From: Microstegium vimineum
Taxonomy: Eukaryota > Streptophyta > Magnoliopsida > Poales > Poaceae
NCBI GenBank assembly: GCA_022036555.1
Contig: CM039133.1
Coordinates: 40,314,718-40,378,717, forward strand
Length of the DNA: 64,000 nucleotides
Direction: 5' to 3'
The translations under genes and the position numbers were made by a program. This document shows positions 44,292-56,376 of this stretch, piece by piece; the stretch's first letter is position 1, and each line of letters begins with the position of its first letter. The notes under the pieces are model-generated. The model was not told the DNA's origin and did no database searches. It saw only the letters and a list, made by a program, of their open reading frames with translations.

Positions 44292-44771
44292 TCATGAGCC
44301 CGTAATTAGATTACGTCTTGTGATGTGTGCTTCTATGCTCCAATGACTCTCATACTTAGGATGAGTCCAACTAGTGCATTTATACTCCACTCTGGCTTGT
44401 TGATCAGGATAGTGGTCTTGAAGCACTTGCATTAGCCGGTGGTGAAAGAAGGCTTCACTGCCATAGAATGTAGTGTTGTACTCCTTGTGCCAACAAGTCT
44501 ATTGAATTGGCGGTTCTATGAGGGCTGAGCTTCCTCCATTGAGGCATGGTCTTCCATTGTTGACACGAGCAGCCTTTTCATTACGCACCATCTATTCAGA
44601 TGGAGAGCTAAGAGTTAGAGCTGAGACAATGTTTTTATAATAGAGTAGAGATAGATATGAGCATAATTTTAAACAAATATCAAGGTTAGATAGAAAGCAA
44701 GAACTAGACAAGGTTGAAAGCTTGCTAAAACGACCAATTCTATCTAGGCTTGCGTCCTACAGTCAGCATTG

Positions 44772-44783
44772 CTTTGATACCAA
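44772..44783 (-). other. Primer-binding site of element B
   Basis: The minus-strand TGGTATCAAAGC lies three bases inside the LTR end and matches the initiator-Met tRNA site with one change (A for G) relative to element A. Confidence 0.88.
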
Positions 44784-44786
44784 TCT

Positions 44787-47700
44787 GTCACATCCGGGTT
44801 TAAGAACAAAACCAGATATACACCATATGTGAGCCCAGGAAGTCAATTCCCACATATAGCCATAGAAGAAGGTAATATCAAAAGACAATACTTAAATACA
44901 TAACATATAAGGTCAAAGAAATAACCTTAAGAGAGAAAACAGCGGAAAGACACTCTGATCTTCAGGTGAAGACTCCACTCCTTAGGGACCAACTGACTGG
45001 TCGATTACAAGCCTAACTGATCAAGACTCTCGCAATCTGGTACCCATCCGGGATTTTTATCCAAATATTGAAAAGAATAAACAAGCATAAGTACTTTCGT
45101 ACTCAACAAGTATACATGGGGTTCATGAGGCTCAAAAAGGTATGACACTGGTTTAACTGCATAAGCTTTTAAGTTATCTCAATTTTAGCTTAGGATAGCA
45201 TCAATATATTCAAAAAAGTCCATTAACCATATGATCAAATGAACATGATGTAATGCTTATATGAACAAGTAACAATAATAAATAACAAATAACAACTGAT
45301 GAGCCATGACATAAGAACATCACACAGTAAGGAGCCCAAGCCACTCTTGACCATGAGCACGGCTATTATAATAGTTTTACACTCTGTAGAGGTCGTACAT
45401 CTTTACCCACAAGTCGTGATCTCCATATACCATCACTTCTACCAAGGAAGTGGAGCAGGGTACACTACGAGACCGTTCACAAGGTTCCACTGGTAGGTAA
45501 CAACCCGCTATAACGTTTCCTCAATGGTTAGTGCTACCCCTCTTACGAGGGCACTAAGGTGAGCCCCTCTTGCGCCCTTTCGGGTAAGTTGCCACAAACC
45601 AGTAGAATTCTAATACTGAGTCAAGCCAGATCCATATAGCTTGTGGTTGCACTGTAAGTCCTGGGGTAATCTACTTACAGAAATATCCCTATGAGTGAGA
45701 ACACAGGTTGAGGTGCCTGTTGTTCCACCTATAGTCCACGTTGTTAAAAAGTCATCTTTTATTGTTATTGCATATATCATTAATCAAGTTTACATGATCA
45801 TAGTCATTTCTTGGCACTAGCATCATATTACCCAAATGCATAAATTCCCAGGGTGACAAGGTCTAAGGTACAATACTAGGATAACCTTATAGGGTAACAA
45901 GGAAACTCATGCATACTATTAAAGAGTGATTATCATGAATAGGACAACGAGGATAATCCCATATAATACTTGCCTTAAAATCTTAGATCCTTTGTTCAAC
46001 TGATTCTCAGCTTCAGATGACTTCTTCTTGATCTCCAACGCAAAACTCACCGATTGGACAATAATTAACAAATCACCACACAAGCATTCTGATCATACAA
46101 AGCATACAAACATAGCTAAATTAGAAAAATACACCAATCAATGAAAATGATTTAAAAAGAAAAACTATGCATCTCTATGACCACATAGTCGTGAAGAACA
46201 CACTAAACGGAGCTACGATGATCGAGATACAGCTACCGAAAGGTTTGCTTATATAACAGAGAACTATGAGCTTTATTAGTTTTAAATATATAAAAGAGTG
46301 TATAAAGTATTTCAGAGAAACACCTTGATTGAATTAGGTCAAACTTGTACTTGTATTTCAAAAATGAAAAATAGAGACTATCGTTATTTTATGTATAAAA
46401 CAAGTTGCATAGTTATTAATCAAGTTTAGGAGTTAACCATAAAATTACAGAGCTATTAACATGGTATTAAATATCACTAATGAAAAGGTTATGCCAATAC
46501 GAAGCCAACGCAACTTGAACGGGTCGAATTGGATTAAAAACGGAGAATTTACGAAGAAAATAAGATTTAGAGCTTATACTTGAATTTTAAAAGACATCAA
46601 ATAAATCTATATTTGTATAGTTTCAAAACAGGAGTGATTAGGATTTCATCATGTATATCTTGTCGTTATGAATCTAACGCAACTCGAATGGATTAAATAG
46701 GAGTTGAAACGGAGTTTTTATGAGCAAAATAAATCTAGTGGCAGTTTTGTAATTTTATGAAAGCGTATTTTGAATGGAACAAAGAAGGTTCATGTTTTCA
46801 ATGCGAAAAATGGCAAAAGGAAATCCGCTTTCGGACCGCGGGTGCTGCGGTGCTGGGCCGGCGGTGCCACGTGGCGAAGCGGGACAGGGCAGGTGCACGA
46901 CGCGACTGTGAACCAGGTGCGGGGCTTGGTCCACCGGTCGATGGTGGAACAGTGGGCGTACCCCTTTGGGGATTTAATCCCAGCCGTAGATTTGCGGATG
47001 GATGGCCCAGAAAAGAAGGGGAGAAAGAGAGAGGGAGTCGACCGAAGCAGAAGAGGAGCGCAGCGGCGCCATGGCCGGGGACGGGCGGCGCTAGCCAATC
47101 CGCCGATGTGGGGCACGATTCGTGATGGTAAAAATATAGGGATGGAGAGGAGGCGATGGCGGGCACTTAGGTGCTATCGGTTGACCCGATTTGGCGACGA
47201 GCGCGGCGGTGCCCGTGATTGAGCGGCTCGGGACGTCCGGCGTCCGTGCGCGGAGGAACAGAGAGCGAGGGAGAGAAACCGAGCGCACCTAGGGCTCCCT
47301 TAGCTTGATACGACGCTCTACAAGGTCTCAGAGACGGCGAGGACGCACGACAGCGGCAGAACAGAGAGGGCCGGCGGTGCTAGGGTCACAGCTGCAGCTG
47401 CTAGGGAGCTAGGAGGGTGCGACGGAGGCATGCGGTGCCGGCTACTTATAGCCCGGAGGCACGGCAGAGAAGGAAGGGGGAGGAATCATGGACTCAATCA
47501 GCGCGAAAGGAAAGGCGTCGGCTTCCTGGTTTGAAAATCCAGGGGAGGAAGAAGGAAAGGTTGAGGAAGGGACTGACGCGCGGGGCCGCTGCGTCAGAGA
47601 GAGGAGGGGTCGAGGCCGAGCGGGGTGGGGGGTCGAGGTCGAGCAGGGGGGTCGAGGCCGAGCGGGGGGATTGAGGTCGAGCGGGGGGGGGGGGGTCGAG

Positions 47701-48166
47701 CCGGGAATCAAGGCCGAGCAGGGGTCGAGGTCGGGCCGGGGATCGAGGTCGAGCAGGGGTTGAGGTCAAGCCGGGGATCGAGGTCGAGCAGGAGATCGAG
47801 GTCGAGGAGGTGGCCGACACACACGGGAGAGGAAAGGGAGGAGAGCCGACTGGCTTTGGGCCGAGCAGGCCGACGTGCTGAAATGGGGAGAAGAGGGAGG
47901 GGAGAGAAAAAGGGTTTTCCCCATTTCTTTTCTTTTCACTTTCTTTTTGAAAAAGATTTCCCAAAAGGTTTTGAAAACATTTGACTAAGCAAAACAAGCA
48001 ATACCAAGAAATAAGCCGAGGCATGAATGCTCAAACATGTTTCTACATCCTCATAAGTTTTTTAATTGCATGAAAAGTTTTATTTCCTATGATTTCATGA
48101 GCACCAAAAATCATAATTAAATCATTTATTACTATTTTCTTAAAAAGCAAATTTTGGGGTGTTACA
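44787..48166 (-). repeat. 5' LTR of element B
   Basis: Plus-strand ends are TGTCACATCCGGG and GGGGTGTTACA. The minus-strand TATA box is at 47445-47450. The splice-donor-like AAGGTAAGGG conserved in the other LTRs reads AAGCTAAGGG here (47301-47310, minus). Confidence 0.92.
47605..47805. repeat. GTCGAG/poly-G minisatellite in the 5' LTR of B
   Basis: Degenerate GAGGTCGAGCNGGGG units with a run of about 13 G at 47682-47694. Confidence 0.8.
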
Positions 48167-48171
48167 TTATC

Positions 48172-49862
48172 TCTTGTAGTGTAGTTAAAGAGCAAGAATC
48201 TATATTTAAAGATCAAAGTTACCCCTTGATAATTTCTATCATATCTTGGTAATCTCCCAGTGGTTTTCTCAATGAGTCAAAGATTATCAATTGACTTCTG
48301 GTAATATCGAAGACTATGAGTATCCAGTGAAAACTACATTTGTTTATAGAGTCAACATATATATCTTTATGCTGAATTGAGTAATAAGTAAGACAAATTG
48401 TGCAAACGATAACAACACTCACCCAAAGTTGTAGGGAATAGTATATAATCTCTGGTCTTTTGGTTGACCAAGAACCTCCGAAGATTCCTCTCCGTTTGAG
48501 GTATCTATTGATCGCGGGGAGTGTTTGGATCTGAGAATATGATTGATGGATCAATGAAACCAATATCCGTGTCTCCCTTATGTTTGAGCAATAACATCAA
48601 GAATCTGCATATATATGTTTGAGGATAGTTAGTTACTATACATATACATATGCTATAGTCATATTACTAAAAGAAATGATCACTTACAGACAGTAACAAC
48701 TCATGAGAGATTTGTCTAGAGCGTCCATATGATATAGTTGGTGGAGCTCACTATACGGAACAAATATAATGTCATCGCCCCAGAAGTAATGTTCATCTCT
48801 AATTCTGACGCAAATCCAGTCATCTGAGTTTTTGGTACATGTCTCCATGTACCACGAGTTTAACGAGCGAATTTGCGTACTAAGTTCCCTGAGGGCCGAT
48901 GGGTTGTACAGACTTCTGCCACATACAAAAGTTCTCTTCCACTCATCAACTACAGTGGCATTTTCGATGAGTGCATTTTCTAGAAATTGATTCGTGGTTA
49001 TACCAGCTCCTAACAAGAACTATTCCATACCATCATAATTGACCCTGCCACTGTAGTCTTGTAGCACGCTCATGTTTGAACCATATTGATTCCCAACAAC
49101 TAGCGGGACATTGATTGCTTCGATTGTTCCCCGAGCTATGGGACACCCTTCCGTGCTCTTCTCTCTTTATTCTTCTCCTCGTTAATTGCCATTTGGAGAG
49201 TGCGGTCATAGTCTCATAGTGGAGAACTCTTCTGAGGATCACGTAGCTTTCTCTGCCGAGCATCCACCAATTGCCTTAGAGCTAAATGACCTAAGAAGAA
49301 CAGCTTTTTAGCTTCTTGAATTGTGCTTGCACATCGGCCTTTATTGAAGTGTCTAGTTCTTCGTCAGTCTTCTCATACGGAAGTTTCAGAGGAATGTTAA
49401 CTTTCCTTGTAGCTTGTCTCTTTGCTTGCGATGGGGCGACCAACACCTTTGCTTTTGTGGCGGGCCTCTTCTTTGGCGATGGGGTGGCCGGTGTTGGCGT
49501 TGTAGACCGTCGTGGAGGCGATGGGGACGGTGTTGGCATTGGAGACCGTCGTTGAGGCGATGGGGCCGGTGTCGGCGTTGGAGAACGTCGTGGAGGCGAT
49601 GGGGCCGGTTTCGGAGATGGAGACCGCCTTGGAGGTTCTGGGGAGGAATCCATGTCGTGCATTCCCCCGTCATCATCCCTCGCAACACTATGACTAGCAG
49701 GTGATGAATAGTGACTTAGGTCTCTGGGTGAGGCCCTACAGTGAAAACAACGAGTGTGAATAAAGTATCGCTATTTAAACCAATACACAGAGCTAGGTAT
49801 GATTCACTTTCATTCACACCTAGGATGAGGAGGAGGAGGCGGCGGCGGTACAATAGGAGGTG
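48172..49862 (-). pseudogene. CACTA copy 3 ORF2: proline-rich linker and Ulp1/C48 protease region
   Basis: Minus-strand pieces in order: proline/serine repeats of RRSPTPTPAPSP type (49400-49650); KRQATRKVNIPLKLPYEKTD (~49380); a conserved block with LGAGITTNQFL, YNPSALRELSTQIR and MDALDKSLMSCYC (48684-49016); then the protease core with NKCSFHWILIVFD and IIFDSLRK (48219-48400), which hold the expected catalytic His and Asp. The catalytic Cys should lie further 3', in the part displaced by element B, and was not seen. Several frames are used; some breaks are introns (e.g. AG/GT borders near 48690), others are stops. Confidence 0.8.
49858..49862. repeat. Target-site duplication AGGTG (left of Copia solo LTR)
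   Basis: Same 5-mer at 51087-51091. Confidence 0.9.
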
Positions 49863-51086
49863 TGTAGGGATATGAGGTTGCTACACTAGCCGAAAAAAAA
49901 AATTCTACCCCATAAACAAGGAACTAGTGCTAGTTATAGATCACGGGGTTACCACTAGATGTGCAGGTGCAGCGGAAGCAACTCGACGTAGTAGTTCGCG
50001 TCGTAGCAGTGTCGTGCAGTTGTGAGGTCGTCCGTCTCAACGTCTCCCGCGTGCGGTTCGTCCTTGTGCTCCAAGTGCAGCACCTCCGAGGAATCCCACA
50101 CGTGTAGGGAGGAAGCGTCATGCCTCTGGACTGCTAGGTCCGCGAGGAGTACTAGGCGTGAGCATGGGGAGGGCAACGGCGGCTGCCAAAAGGCATGGAT
50201 CAACTCGCCCCGCGCCCACCCCTTGCTTATATAGGCGTCCTAACAAGCTCCCACGTTGGAGGCCCATTAGTAACCCTAAACCTAGTCTAATTCGGGTCCA
50301 CCCTGAATTAGGCTTCCAGCCCCTTAAGCGTGTGACCCTATAGGCTCACACACATAGACATGGCTCAAGTACTCTTACTCGACCAATAGTTGATAGCGGC
50401 CTCTAGCAAGGCATGTCAACTCCTATGCATACGCTATGATCATATCAGACAAACCACCACAATACCATATACATGTTATTCCTTTGCCTCACAATATTTG
50501 GTCCAACTCGTGGGTTAACAATTAACCCAAGGACGGCCATGCATTTCATGATCTAATCATTTGAGTGATCCAGTGATATCTCTCTCATATGGAGAGTGAA
50601 AAATTCCATCATGATTGATCATGTCTCACAGCATGTTTCCCGACAAACCCGAAGGCCACCTTTATAACTACCCAGTTACGGAGTAGCGTTTTGTAGTCTC
50701 TTAAGTAGGTCGTTTCACATCTTGAGTACATACGACAATCTCAGGTCTAAGGACATAACATACATGATGTGTATAGAGACAATCTCAGGTCGGGTCTATC
50801 TAGCCCCATGTCATACATGTGCCCACATTATTAGCTTGACATCTCATGTCCATGACTTGTGAAACATAGTCATCAACTAATAATGTGTTGATCTAATATT
50901 CATGTGCATTCTTGCACGAACTCCGATCAGGGACAACTTTAGAATAACCATACAAGTAATAGAGTTTCACAAACAATTCACATAATTGCTAATCGATACA
51001 AGTTGTCTTTAATGGATATTCATAACATGTCATGGATACAAGGAATACATCATCTCTATGATTACCTCTAGGGCATATTCCCAACA
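49863..51086 (-). mobile_element. Copia solo LTR (Angela/BARE/RIRE1-like)
   Basis: On the minus strand it starts TGTTGGGAATATGCCCTAGA, the hallmark start of Angela/BARE-type LTRs, and ends CATATCCCTACA. It is 1224 bp with a perfect AGGTG target duplication. A TATATAAG lies on the minus strand near 50226-50234. It has no interior. It splits the CACTA ORF2 between the DUF8039-like segment and a PPPPPPHP linker. Confidence 0.92.
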
Positions 51087-51091
51087 AGGTG
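51087..51091. repeat. Target-site duplication AGGTG (right of Copia solo LTR)
   Basis: Matches 49858-49862. Confidence 0.9.
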
Positions 51092-52569
51092 ATGCCCCAG
51101 GAATAATGATACAGTGCTTGCGCCAACAAATAAATGTCTTCTCCGCATCTCCTAAAGTCTTCTCCCCATCACCTCTTTCAATGTCAAGCTGAACATTTCT
51201 ATGACCTTTTTCAACTCTATACACCGAGACGCGAGCATATCCAGGTGGTATTATTGTCCCATGGCATCTTGGTGTCTTCGTCGGGTCGATAGGAGATACA
51301 AAACCGATAGCTACCATGATTGTGGTAGCCCCCTCTAGAATGTGCAGCTCACATGGTGTATTCGGTTATGTGATGTCATCCACTGGGAAGCGTACCTTTG
51401 AGTCATCACCAGGCTGAGGCACTTCCGTGGAAGCACAACTGCTTTTCAACTGAGCAGAGGGGCTTATGTTGACTTCCGGTACTGATGCAGTACTTCGCAT
51501 TCGGCTCATTGCTAAATCCATTTGCCTTTGATTTCCTCGCTCATTCTCGCTTCAAGTTTTTCTTCTCTATCTTTTGCTTGAATAGTTGTTTCGCGTGCTT
51601 CACTAAGCATTTGCTCCATGCTATATTTCATAGCTTCCTCCTCTCTCTCTTATTTCTCTGGCGGCTTTTATATGTATCTTTGTCCTTAAGGAAGGCATGC
51701 TTCCACGGCACCACGCCATAACCTCTCGTTAGCCCTCCGTGTTCGGCAATCCCGAGGGCATAAGTCAGCTCATCCCTATCTCTATCTAGTGACCATACTC
51801 CTTGTTACCTCAAAGATTGAGCGTGAACCAGTCTCCATGCTGCTTTTGTGAGTCCTTGGTCATACGTTAGTCTTCCGGTCTCAAGGTCAAGGCCTCCCTC
51901 GTGACCAAAAAAACACCACTTACCGCGCTCAGACCAGATAACTGATTCTGGTTGGATTCCCCTAGCTACAAGGTCCTCTTCTGTTTTTTCCCACTTAGGA
52001 ATGGCAGTAATGTAGCCACCTGATCCCAAGCGATGGTGGTATTGTTTTTCTCGGGCATTTTGTTGGTTCTTTATTGCTCGTGCTTCGCTCTGTTTCGATG
52101 TCTTGAAACCTACAAAGTCATCCCAAAACGGCCTCAACTTGACGTAGGCCTTATTGTTGAAATCTGAAGTAAGGTTCTTCTTGATAAATTCGTTGTACAA
52201 TTTCTTCTTCCAGGCTTGGAATTGTGTTGCTATCTTATTCATTTCCTAGTCCCTAACACTCCCCTTCAAAGCTTCAACTTCTATATCGAGCGAGAAATGT
52301 TGAAGGACATCTCGCCAAATTAGCGCCTTGTCACGATCAGAGAAAAAACTAACATCTGGACGTTCTTTCCTTTGCCGCCATTCATGAGCACTGATCGGAA
52401 GCCTATCCCTTACAAGGTAACCACAGTGGTTGAAAAATGTATGTGCATGTGGTCCAAGTTCTCTCCCTGTTTCCTCCTCGAATTGCGAGATAATGTACTG
52501 AACCTCCAATGGCTTCTTCGGGCTTTGTACATTTTTACTCTTCCCCGTAGTTGTCGTTGATGGAGACGG

Positions 52570-52691
52570 CTATGTATGTAGAAACACAAAAATTATATAT
52601 ATATATATAATTATACAAATGTAATTATTTTGATTTTTATGTATACACAATAGATTGTAGACATATATAAATCTCGTCAACATTGTCTTAC
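52570..52691 (-). other. First intron of CACTA copy 3 ORF2
   Basis: The donor is GTAAGA and the acceptor TACATAG on the minus strand. It contains a (TA)n run at 52596-52608. Confidence 0.65.
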
Positions 52692-52854
52692 GCGATATTT
52701 TCTTGCTCAACATCTTCGGTAAAGTACTGACTTCCGTCATCTACATGATTGGCGTCGTCATCTACTACTTCATTGGTGCCGTCGTTGATCATGGAAAACA
52801 AGAAATCCTCAATGTTCTCATTCAGGTCTTTCATTTTTGCAACAATCGTAAAAG

Positions 52855-53060
52855 GGTTTAGAGTTTAGGGTTTAGGCACTTAGAGTTAGGCACTAGGGGT
52901 AGACACACTTAGTGTGTGTGTAATAAAAGGGAAGACACTTATTAGGATGTACATATATAGGGTTTCAACACTTAGGGGTTTAGGGTAGACACTTAGGATG
53001 TACATATATAGGGTTTCAACACTTAGGGGTTTAGGGTAGACACTTATGTGTGTGTGTGTC
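52855..53060. repeat. Upstream repeats of CACTA copy 3 ORF2 (TTTAGGG-like and 51-bp duplication)
   Basis: GTTTAGAGTTTAGGGTTTAG at 52857, then a 51-bp direct duplication (AGGATGTACATATATAGGG at 52944 and 52995) carrying CACTTAGGGGTTTAGGG. Then (GT)n. These may be decayed 5' subterminal repeats of the CACTA. Confidence 0.7.
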
Positions 53061-53063
53061 TAC

Positions 53064-54841
53064 ACTAAGATGTACAACGGATCTACCGGAAACCAAAAAC
53101 TTAAACCGAGATACCAATAGTGATGCTCTGAAACCCTAGAGAGAACAGATAGGAGCTCACCCAAAAATACTCATGAGAACTTCTTTCAAAAGTACTTCAT
53201 CAAGTTACCTGCATGATTATGAAACCAACGCAACAAACGGAACTCGATTCGAAGCTCGGACGAGAGAGAAATGGAAGAAACAGTGAGACATTACTCAGCA
53301 CCGGACGCTGACTCACAGAGCATAGGACGCTCCGATGCAGTGAGTCTGATGTTAGCAGTCCTGAGCATATTACGCTCTGATGCTAGAGTCCGATGCAATT
53401 CCAGAGAGCTCTTGGGAGCATAGGACGCATCTGATGCTACCCTAAAGGACGCACCATGAGTCTGATGGTCGCAAAACAAGCGAAAAACAGCCCAAGCATC
53501 AGACTCTAGGCCTTGGGGATGACCGAGTCTGATGCAATTCCACAGAGCTCCTGGGAGCATAGGATACGTCTGGTGTTATGGCAAAGGATGCACCGTGAGT
53601 TCAATGCACGAGTCTGATGCCCTCGAAAACTGTGCGGATCACACAAAAATCGCCAGAACTTGCTCGATTCAACTCCGATTGAATCCAAACTTTGTGGGGA
53701 GGTTTCTTAGGTAGATGTGACTCTACTCCATGAAGATCATGATCTTCCTACCCTCACAAAATTTGGAGTAAAAAAACTGATGAACAGAGCCAAAACGAGG
53801 CAAGACACAAAAACAGACTGATCTCTTTGTTCGCTCCAATCCAACCCGAATCCTTCGGTGGATTACCTCACAAGGAGACGCAACAACTATCCCATCAAAC
53901 AATTCACAAAACAAACAAACATGGAGGGAGATTGGGCGAAGGAATCGAAGAACAAAATTGCAAAAGCAATGAACGCGAAGACAAGCAATTTCACAACCGA
54001 CTCCCGGAGGAGACAAGGAGATTACGGCCTCCTTTCCTTGGACAAAAATCTTAGTTCTTACAAGAGAGAATCATGGACCTCAAGCAAGCATTCTAGGGCA
54101 GGGGAAAACCTTCGAATAGAGTGGGGGAAATAGAAATGCAAGAGGTAAGGATGAGGATAACACTTCATCCCCTAACAAGGAGGTTTAAATCAACATATTC
54201 ACTTAGCCCCAAGATACATGAGAAAATCACCTAGCCATAAGACATTGTGACTCAATTCCACTGAATCCTAGGTCCTTGCTTTAATTGAACAGCCCCGCCT
54301 CCTGCTTGGACTGGTCGTCGCCTCGATGCAACCTCGAACCCTGTAAACCGGTCCCCTAGTGATTTTGGGCTCAACCACCGAACCCTGATTTTTTAGGCTC
54401 AAACTCAGAAACCGTCCTCCGATGGTTTTGAGGCCTAAACCATCAAACCGCTTGACTCATGCCACCTCGTCCTTGCTCGGCCCGGTGCCAAGTCCTCTTG
54501 AGCCTTCCCGCTCGACTTGCTCGCCCGCCATCTTGACTTGGTCAACATGGTGTACTCCATGTCTTCTTGCAAGCCACCATGGCTAGTTCTCCAGCCCTCC
54601 AGTTCGTCTTTCCAAGCCTAACGTCCGCCCTTCATCGCTCTCAGTCCATCTGCACGACACGCCTCTACTCAACCTTCACCTCACAATGGTTCTCAAAAAG
54701 ATCAGCACAACACAAGCCGATAGATAAGCACATTTCTACTTTCGCAGTAAGGTTAGTGAAACACGCTCAAACTGAAATACCCGAATGTTAAACAATCAAT
54801 CATCACTAAACTGAATATCATGGGCACATGTCAACCATGTG
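53064..54841. repeat. Dispersed 1.77-kb repeat, copy 2
   Basis: Same start (ACTAAGATGTACAACGG), end (CATGTCAACCATGTG) and orientation as 24195-25961. It differs by an insertion of GATGC/GGACGC-type motifs near 53330-53430, a ~75-bp deletion near 54335 and a replaced segment near 54685 (ACAATGGTTCTCAAAAAGAT). Confidence 0.8.
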
Positions 54842-55009
54842 TTCACAATGGTTCTAAAAAAGATCAAAACAAAATATTAGTAACCCACTAAAATAATAAA
54901 AACAAAAAATGATGTCAGATAATGACTTACATTAAAACAGCTACACTTGTATTTGGATGTCTCGAATGAAACATGTGGTTCAGGAGCCTCCATAGGCCTT
55001 TGGGTTGAT
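54842..55009. other. Short unassigned spacer
   Basis: It begins with ACAATGGTTCTAAAAAAGAT, nearly the same 20 bases that replace part of the adjacent repeat copy 2. No gene. Confidence 0.4.
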
Positions 55010-55969
55010 TCTTTTGATGATCTGGTTTTATCAGAAAAGTATCCAAACCTTTTCAGTTACAATGTGGACTAGAATATTTCCTTGCAGACAGCCTTAGCAC
55101 AAAGTGATATGCTATCTATGTTCAGGCTCCCAATGTCTAGAGGGGGATACAATGAGTTCTTGTTATTCAGAGAGAACATAGAAAGCTTCGGATCAGACCC
55201 CCAAGAGTCAGATGTATGGGTTCTAAAATGCAGGAGTGGGATCTACTCCTCCAGAATGTTTTACCAATACCAGTTCAAGGATGTCAACCCTCCAGTAATT
55301 TTCTCCTGGATTTGGAAGGCTAAGTGTATGCCCAAAATTAAAATCTTCAGATGGTTGCTCCTGGTGGACAGGCTAAATACTAGAGGCATGTTATTAAAAA
55401 GAAATAAGTATTTGGAGGAGGGATATTTATGTGAGTTATATCCAGATCAGGCTATAGAGTCTGCACTTCATTTATTTTTTGACTGTTCCTCTAGCTCTGC
55501 TAGGTGGTACTCTATTGGCATCCAGTGGAACCTTCAGATAGATATTTGTCAGATGATTATGCAGTAGAAACAAAATTTCATTGGGCCTTATTTCTTTGAT
55601 CTATTCATGATTGTTGCCTGGACAATTTGGAAGGAGAGGAATGACTACATTTTCAACCACAAGATCTCATCACTTGGAGGCTGGAAGCTTAGGTTCAAGA
55701 ATGAAGTTAACCTTCATCTTTATAGATTGCCTTTTGCAAAAAAGAGTCTTAGTTATGGATTAGTTAGATCAGTTGTAATCTTTTTCTGTTCCTCTTTCAC
55801 CTCTCTCCCCTAGGCTGTGGATCTTCTAGTTTCTTTCTTGCAGCCTTAGTTTAGAGCAGGTGAGTCTTCTCCTCTTTTGAGTTAGCCTCTAGCTAACCCT
55901 GTAACTTGTTATTTTACTTTGTTCTTAATATATTCCTCGGGAGCAATGCTCCACAGTTTTCATCAAAAA
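55010..55969 (+). pseudogene. L1-type LINE, 3' end with zf-RVT domain, 5'-truncated
   Basis: The frame from about 55010 to 55813 carries the reverse-transcriptase zinc-binding (zf-RVT) region of plant LINE ORF2: SGIYSSRMFYQYQF, WIWKAKCMPKIKIFRWLLL, then CELYPDQAIESALHLFFDC and VAWTIWKERNDYIFN. Stops at about 55070 and 55565-55567 interrupt it. The reverse transcriptase and endonuclease are absent, as expected from 5' truncation at insertion. It ends in CATCAAAAAA before a simple repeat. No clear target duplication. Confidence 0.82.
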
Positions 55970-55974
55970 AGCAT

Positions 55975-56033
55975 ACTAGCTAGCTAGCTAACTAACTAAC
56001 TAACTACCTAACTATATAACTGACTAACTAATA
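55975..56033. repeat. (CTAG/CTAA)n microsatellite
   Basis: CTAGCTAGCTAACTAACTAA-type tetranucleotides lie directly 3' of the LINE A-run. Confidence 0.9.
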
Positions 56034-56368
56034 GTGGCATGTAGGGGTTTGCTGGCGTCGAGGCGGGCAGCGGTGCTGGGGCAGGCTGGGGGTGAGAGAG
56101 CGAGGCGGGGGCAGGGGCGGGGGCGGGGAGCCAGTGTGAACGGACACATGGAGGAAGCCGTGCGGCAGTGCTGTGCTGTGGGGCATAGCACGTCAATGAC
56201 ATCATGTCAGTTGTCACGCCAGCATACCTCGGCGCAGTCAAATGGGTTTCATGTGTTAATTTAAAATTTGTTTAAAAAAGAGTTAAAAATATATAAAAAA
56301 ATCATATCCGTGAGGGGAACGCCTAACCATTGTGCCTGCGCTAGGCTACGACGCAACCTATCCCTAGG
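56034..56368. other. GC-rich flank of the hAT element, no gene seen
   Basis: G-rich low-complexity sequence. Open frames on both strands reflect composition only. Confidence 0.5.
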
Positions 56369-56376
56369 GCCACGCC
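56369..56376. repeat. 8-bp target-site duplication GCCACGCC (left of hAT)
   Basis: Repeated exactly at 59010-59017. Confidence 0.93.

Larger units (their letters stand above)
38505..48166 (-). mobile_element. Element B: non-autonomous Gypsy-type LTR retrotransposon
   Basis: It is 9.66 kb on the minus strand, in the same family as A. The LTRs measure 3380 bp (44787-48166, 5' in element sense) and 2813 bp (38505-41317). Primer-binding site and polypurine tract are present. The interior keeps a leader ORF, gag and a protease-like domain, and has no reverse transcriptase or integrase. Flanks read TTATA (38500-38504) and TTATC (48167-48171), a 4/5 match consistent with a mutated target duplication. 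It splits the CACTA ORF2. Confidence 0.9.
51087..52834 (-). pseudogene. CACTA copy 3 ORF2: N-terminus, Transposase_24 and DUF8039-like parts
   Basis: The start is the ATG at 52834-52832 (MKDLNENIEDFLFSMINDG). Exon 1 ends at a GTAAGA donor at 52691 and exon 2 starts at 52569 after a CATAG acceptor. Exon 2 carries the Transposase_24 domain (TQFQAWKKKLYNEFIKKN, REKQYHHRLGSGGYITAIP, GGLDLETGRLTYDQ), with one in-frame TAG at about 52243-52245. A further piece (51480-51780) holds ELTYALGIAEHGGLTRGYG and a charged coiled-coil-like stretch. The DUF8039-like segment (51090-51320: GTIIPPGYARVSVYRV, KTFICWRKHCIII) leads to the Copia insertion. Same protein type as the pseudogene at 2-1449. Confidence 0.83.
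37772..53063 (-). mobile_element. Large CACTA element (copy 3) with nested LTR insertions
   Basis: The 3' terminus is CACTAGTACAGAAACGGCG at 37772, followed by TTTAGTCCCGGTTC / GAACCGGGACTAAA subterminal repeats to about 37990. An ORF2 on the minus strand starts at 52834 and ends at 38249. It is interrupted by element B and by a Copia solo LTR. No TNP2 gene and no matching 5' terminus (expected ...GTACTAGTG plus GAA) were found; the right side runs into the dispersed repeat at 53064. Real length without insertions is about 4.4 kb. Confidence 0.85.

Noticed and set aside
49414..49704. Trp/Arg-rich + strand frame opposite the CACTA proline-rich linker
   Set aside because: It is the complement of the RRSPTPTP repeats of the real minus-strand ORF2.
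52855..53040. Interstitial telomere
   Set aside because: Only a few degenerate TTTAGGG-like units are present, embedded in a 51-bp duplication; better explained as element subterminal repeats.
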